Made by a program: the position numbers and the translations under genes
DNA from: Actinomycetota bacterium
GTDB taxonomy: Bacteria; Actinomycetota; Actinomycetes; Nanopelagicales; Nanopelagicaceae
NCBI GenBank assembly: GCA_009704445.1
Contig: WLED01000060.1
Coordinates: 1 to 6,438 of the forward strand
Direction: 5' to 3'
DNA: 6,438 nucleotides
Part shown: positions 5,603 to 6,438 of the stretch, piece after piece
Position numbering within the stretch: position 1 is the stretch's first letter
How the letters are laid out: each line of letters begins with the position of its first letter
Notes under the pieces: generated by a model
Seen by the model: only the letters and a program-made list of their open reading frames with translations
What the model was told of the DNA's origin: nothing
Database searches by the model: none

Positions 5603-6438
5603 TTCTCGCCTCACAAAACCATTAGCTGACAAGTTCCGTGAAAATGTTTCAGGTTCAAAAGATGGTCGGCCTGATTGGGTTGCCACAATTGAATCAGGTA
5701 ATGACATTGGATTGTTTGGGCCAGAGAGCGCCGTGTGGCAGGTTCATGGAAGCATCGCAACATTAGTAGGGGGAGTGCGTGCATTATTGCTACAGGCAGC
5801 CCACCCTGCGCCGCTATCTGGAGTAGCTGAGCATTCTAGATATGAAAGTGATCCCTTAGGCAGACTTGCGGGAACAACCAGATGGTTGACCGTGACAACT
5901 TTTGCATCGACTGAGGTTATTGAAAAAGAAGCCGCGCGAGTAAATACAATGCATGATCGCGTTAAGGGACAGTTCGAAGATAAGAAAAACCAAGTTAAAA
6001 ACTATCAGGCTAAGGATCCTCGATTTTTATTATGGGTTCATTGTGCCTTCACAGATTCATTTTTAAAGGCACATCTGGCACTTGGTTATCCAATAGACAA
6101 GGGTGCCGATGCTTATGTGAGTGAATGGAGTAAAAGCGCAGTTCCACTGGGTCTACTGTCCGCGCCGCAAAGTGTTGCCGAATTAGAAGAAACGCTGAAT
6201 GACTTTAGAGAAAATGACTTACGACATAGTGCTCGAACCCAAGAAGTAGTTAATTTTATTTTGAATCCACCATTTGATGGCGCTGGCAAATACTTCTATA
6301 AATTAATAGCAAATGCTGCCATTGCAACTTTAGACCCGAGAGAGCTCAAACTTTTAGGATTGAAGAAAAAATCAAAAATCTGGTTAAAGATATCTCGAAT
6401 CGGTTTAGATATCTTTTTAGCAATATTGGGCTCTGAGC
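5595..6438 (+). CDS. MpaB/DUF2236 family oxygenase-like protein, 3' end cut by window edge
   Basis: An uninterrupted frame runs to the right edge (281 codons from 5595), close to the usual 280-300 residues, so only a few C-terminal residues are probably missing. Numbered from 5595, the family landmarks are GLFGPESAVWQVHG (39-52), GGVRALLLQAAHP (59-71) with the conserved H70, EHSRYESDPLGRL (79-91), MHDRVKG (119-125) and YQAKDPRFLLWVH (137-149). Members include the mycophenolic-acid pathway protein MpaB and the haem-b rubber oxygenase Lcp, so a haem-linked oxygenase role is likely but the substrate is unknown. The start is uncertain. Conserved-looking sequence (KFRENVSGSKDG...PDW) extends upstream of the first usual start codon, TTG 5712, so I place the start at ATT 5595, which would overlap uppP by eight bases. 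Starting at TTG 5712 would lose 39 residues. Confidence 0.9.
   Translation, partial: MLNSRLTKPLADKFRENVSGSKDGRPDWVATIESGNDIGLFGPESAVWQVHGSIATLVGGVRALLLQAAHPAPLSGVAEHSRYESDPLGRLAGTTRWLTVTTFASTEVIEKEAARVNTMHDRVKGQFEDKKNQVKNYQAKDPRFLLWVHCAFTDSFLKAHLALGYPIDKGADAYVSEWSKSAVPLGLLSAPQSVAELEETLNDFRENDLRHSARTQEVVNFILNPPFDGAGKYFYKLIANAAIATLDPRELKLLGLKKKSKIWLKISRIGLDIFLAILGSE

Noticed and set aside
5588..5606. Programmed frameshift fusing uppP to the MpaB-like gene
   Set aside because: No slippery sequence is evident, UppP ends at its normal length, and a well-spaced AGGAG-ATT explains separate initiation more simply.
5638..5646. GTG 5638 and ATG 5644 as starts for the MpaB-like gene
   Set aside because: Both are in a different frame from the conserved protein.

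Overview
The window looks like a piece of an actinobacterial chromosome with fairly low GC. The support is a glutaredoxin-like protein of the mycoredoxin type, a DUF6671 protein, an MpaB/DUF2236 protein, an actinobacterial-style UppP and a long bifunctional KatG, all in AT-leaning DNA with short intergenic gaps. A streamlined freshwater actinobacterium of the Nanopelagicales (acI) type would fit, but this is an inference from gene content and composition. No RNA genes, mobile elements, CRISPR arrays or origins were seen, and no gene-free stretch exceeds 300 bases.

Layout. Positions 2-184 hold the 3' end of a winged helix-turn-helix regulator. It is followed after 15 bases by a DUF6671 protein (200-1063) with a nucleotide-hydrolase-like N-terminal pattern and two C-terminal zinc ribbons. 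A 146-base gap with a weak stem-loop leads to a small orphan lipoprotein (1210-1575), apparently leaderless. It converges on a mycoredoxin on the minus strand (1625-1906) across an AT-rich inverted repeat. The mycoredoxin diverges from a DinB-fold metalloprotein (2004-2459), also apparently leaderless. Next come catalase-peroxidase katG (2569-4725), undecaprenyl-diphosphatase uppP (4766-5602) and an MpaB/DUF2236 family protein (about 5595 to the window edge).

How the genes may work together. Mycoredoxin, the DinB-type protein (a superfamily that includes thiol-dependent transferases) and KatG form a plausible thiol/peroxide-defence neighbourhood, although they are not one operon. uppP recycles the lipid carrier for cell-wall synthesis. 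It is probably translationally coupled to the MpaB-like gene, whose reading frame overlaps its 3' end. The regulator and the DUF6671 gene are probably co-transcribed.

Most unusual points: the MpaB-like gene has no ATG, GTG or TTG where its conserved N-terminus begins, but has an ATT placed ideally behind AGGAG; the window mixes leaderless and Shine-Dalgarno start architectures; and the DUF6671 protein combines an ITPase/DUF84-like sequence pattern with a double zinc ribbon. No clearly new multi-gene system is visible.
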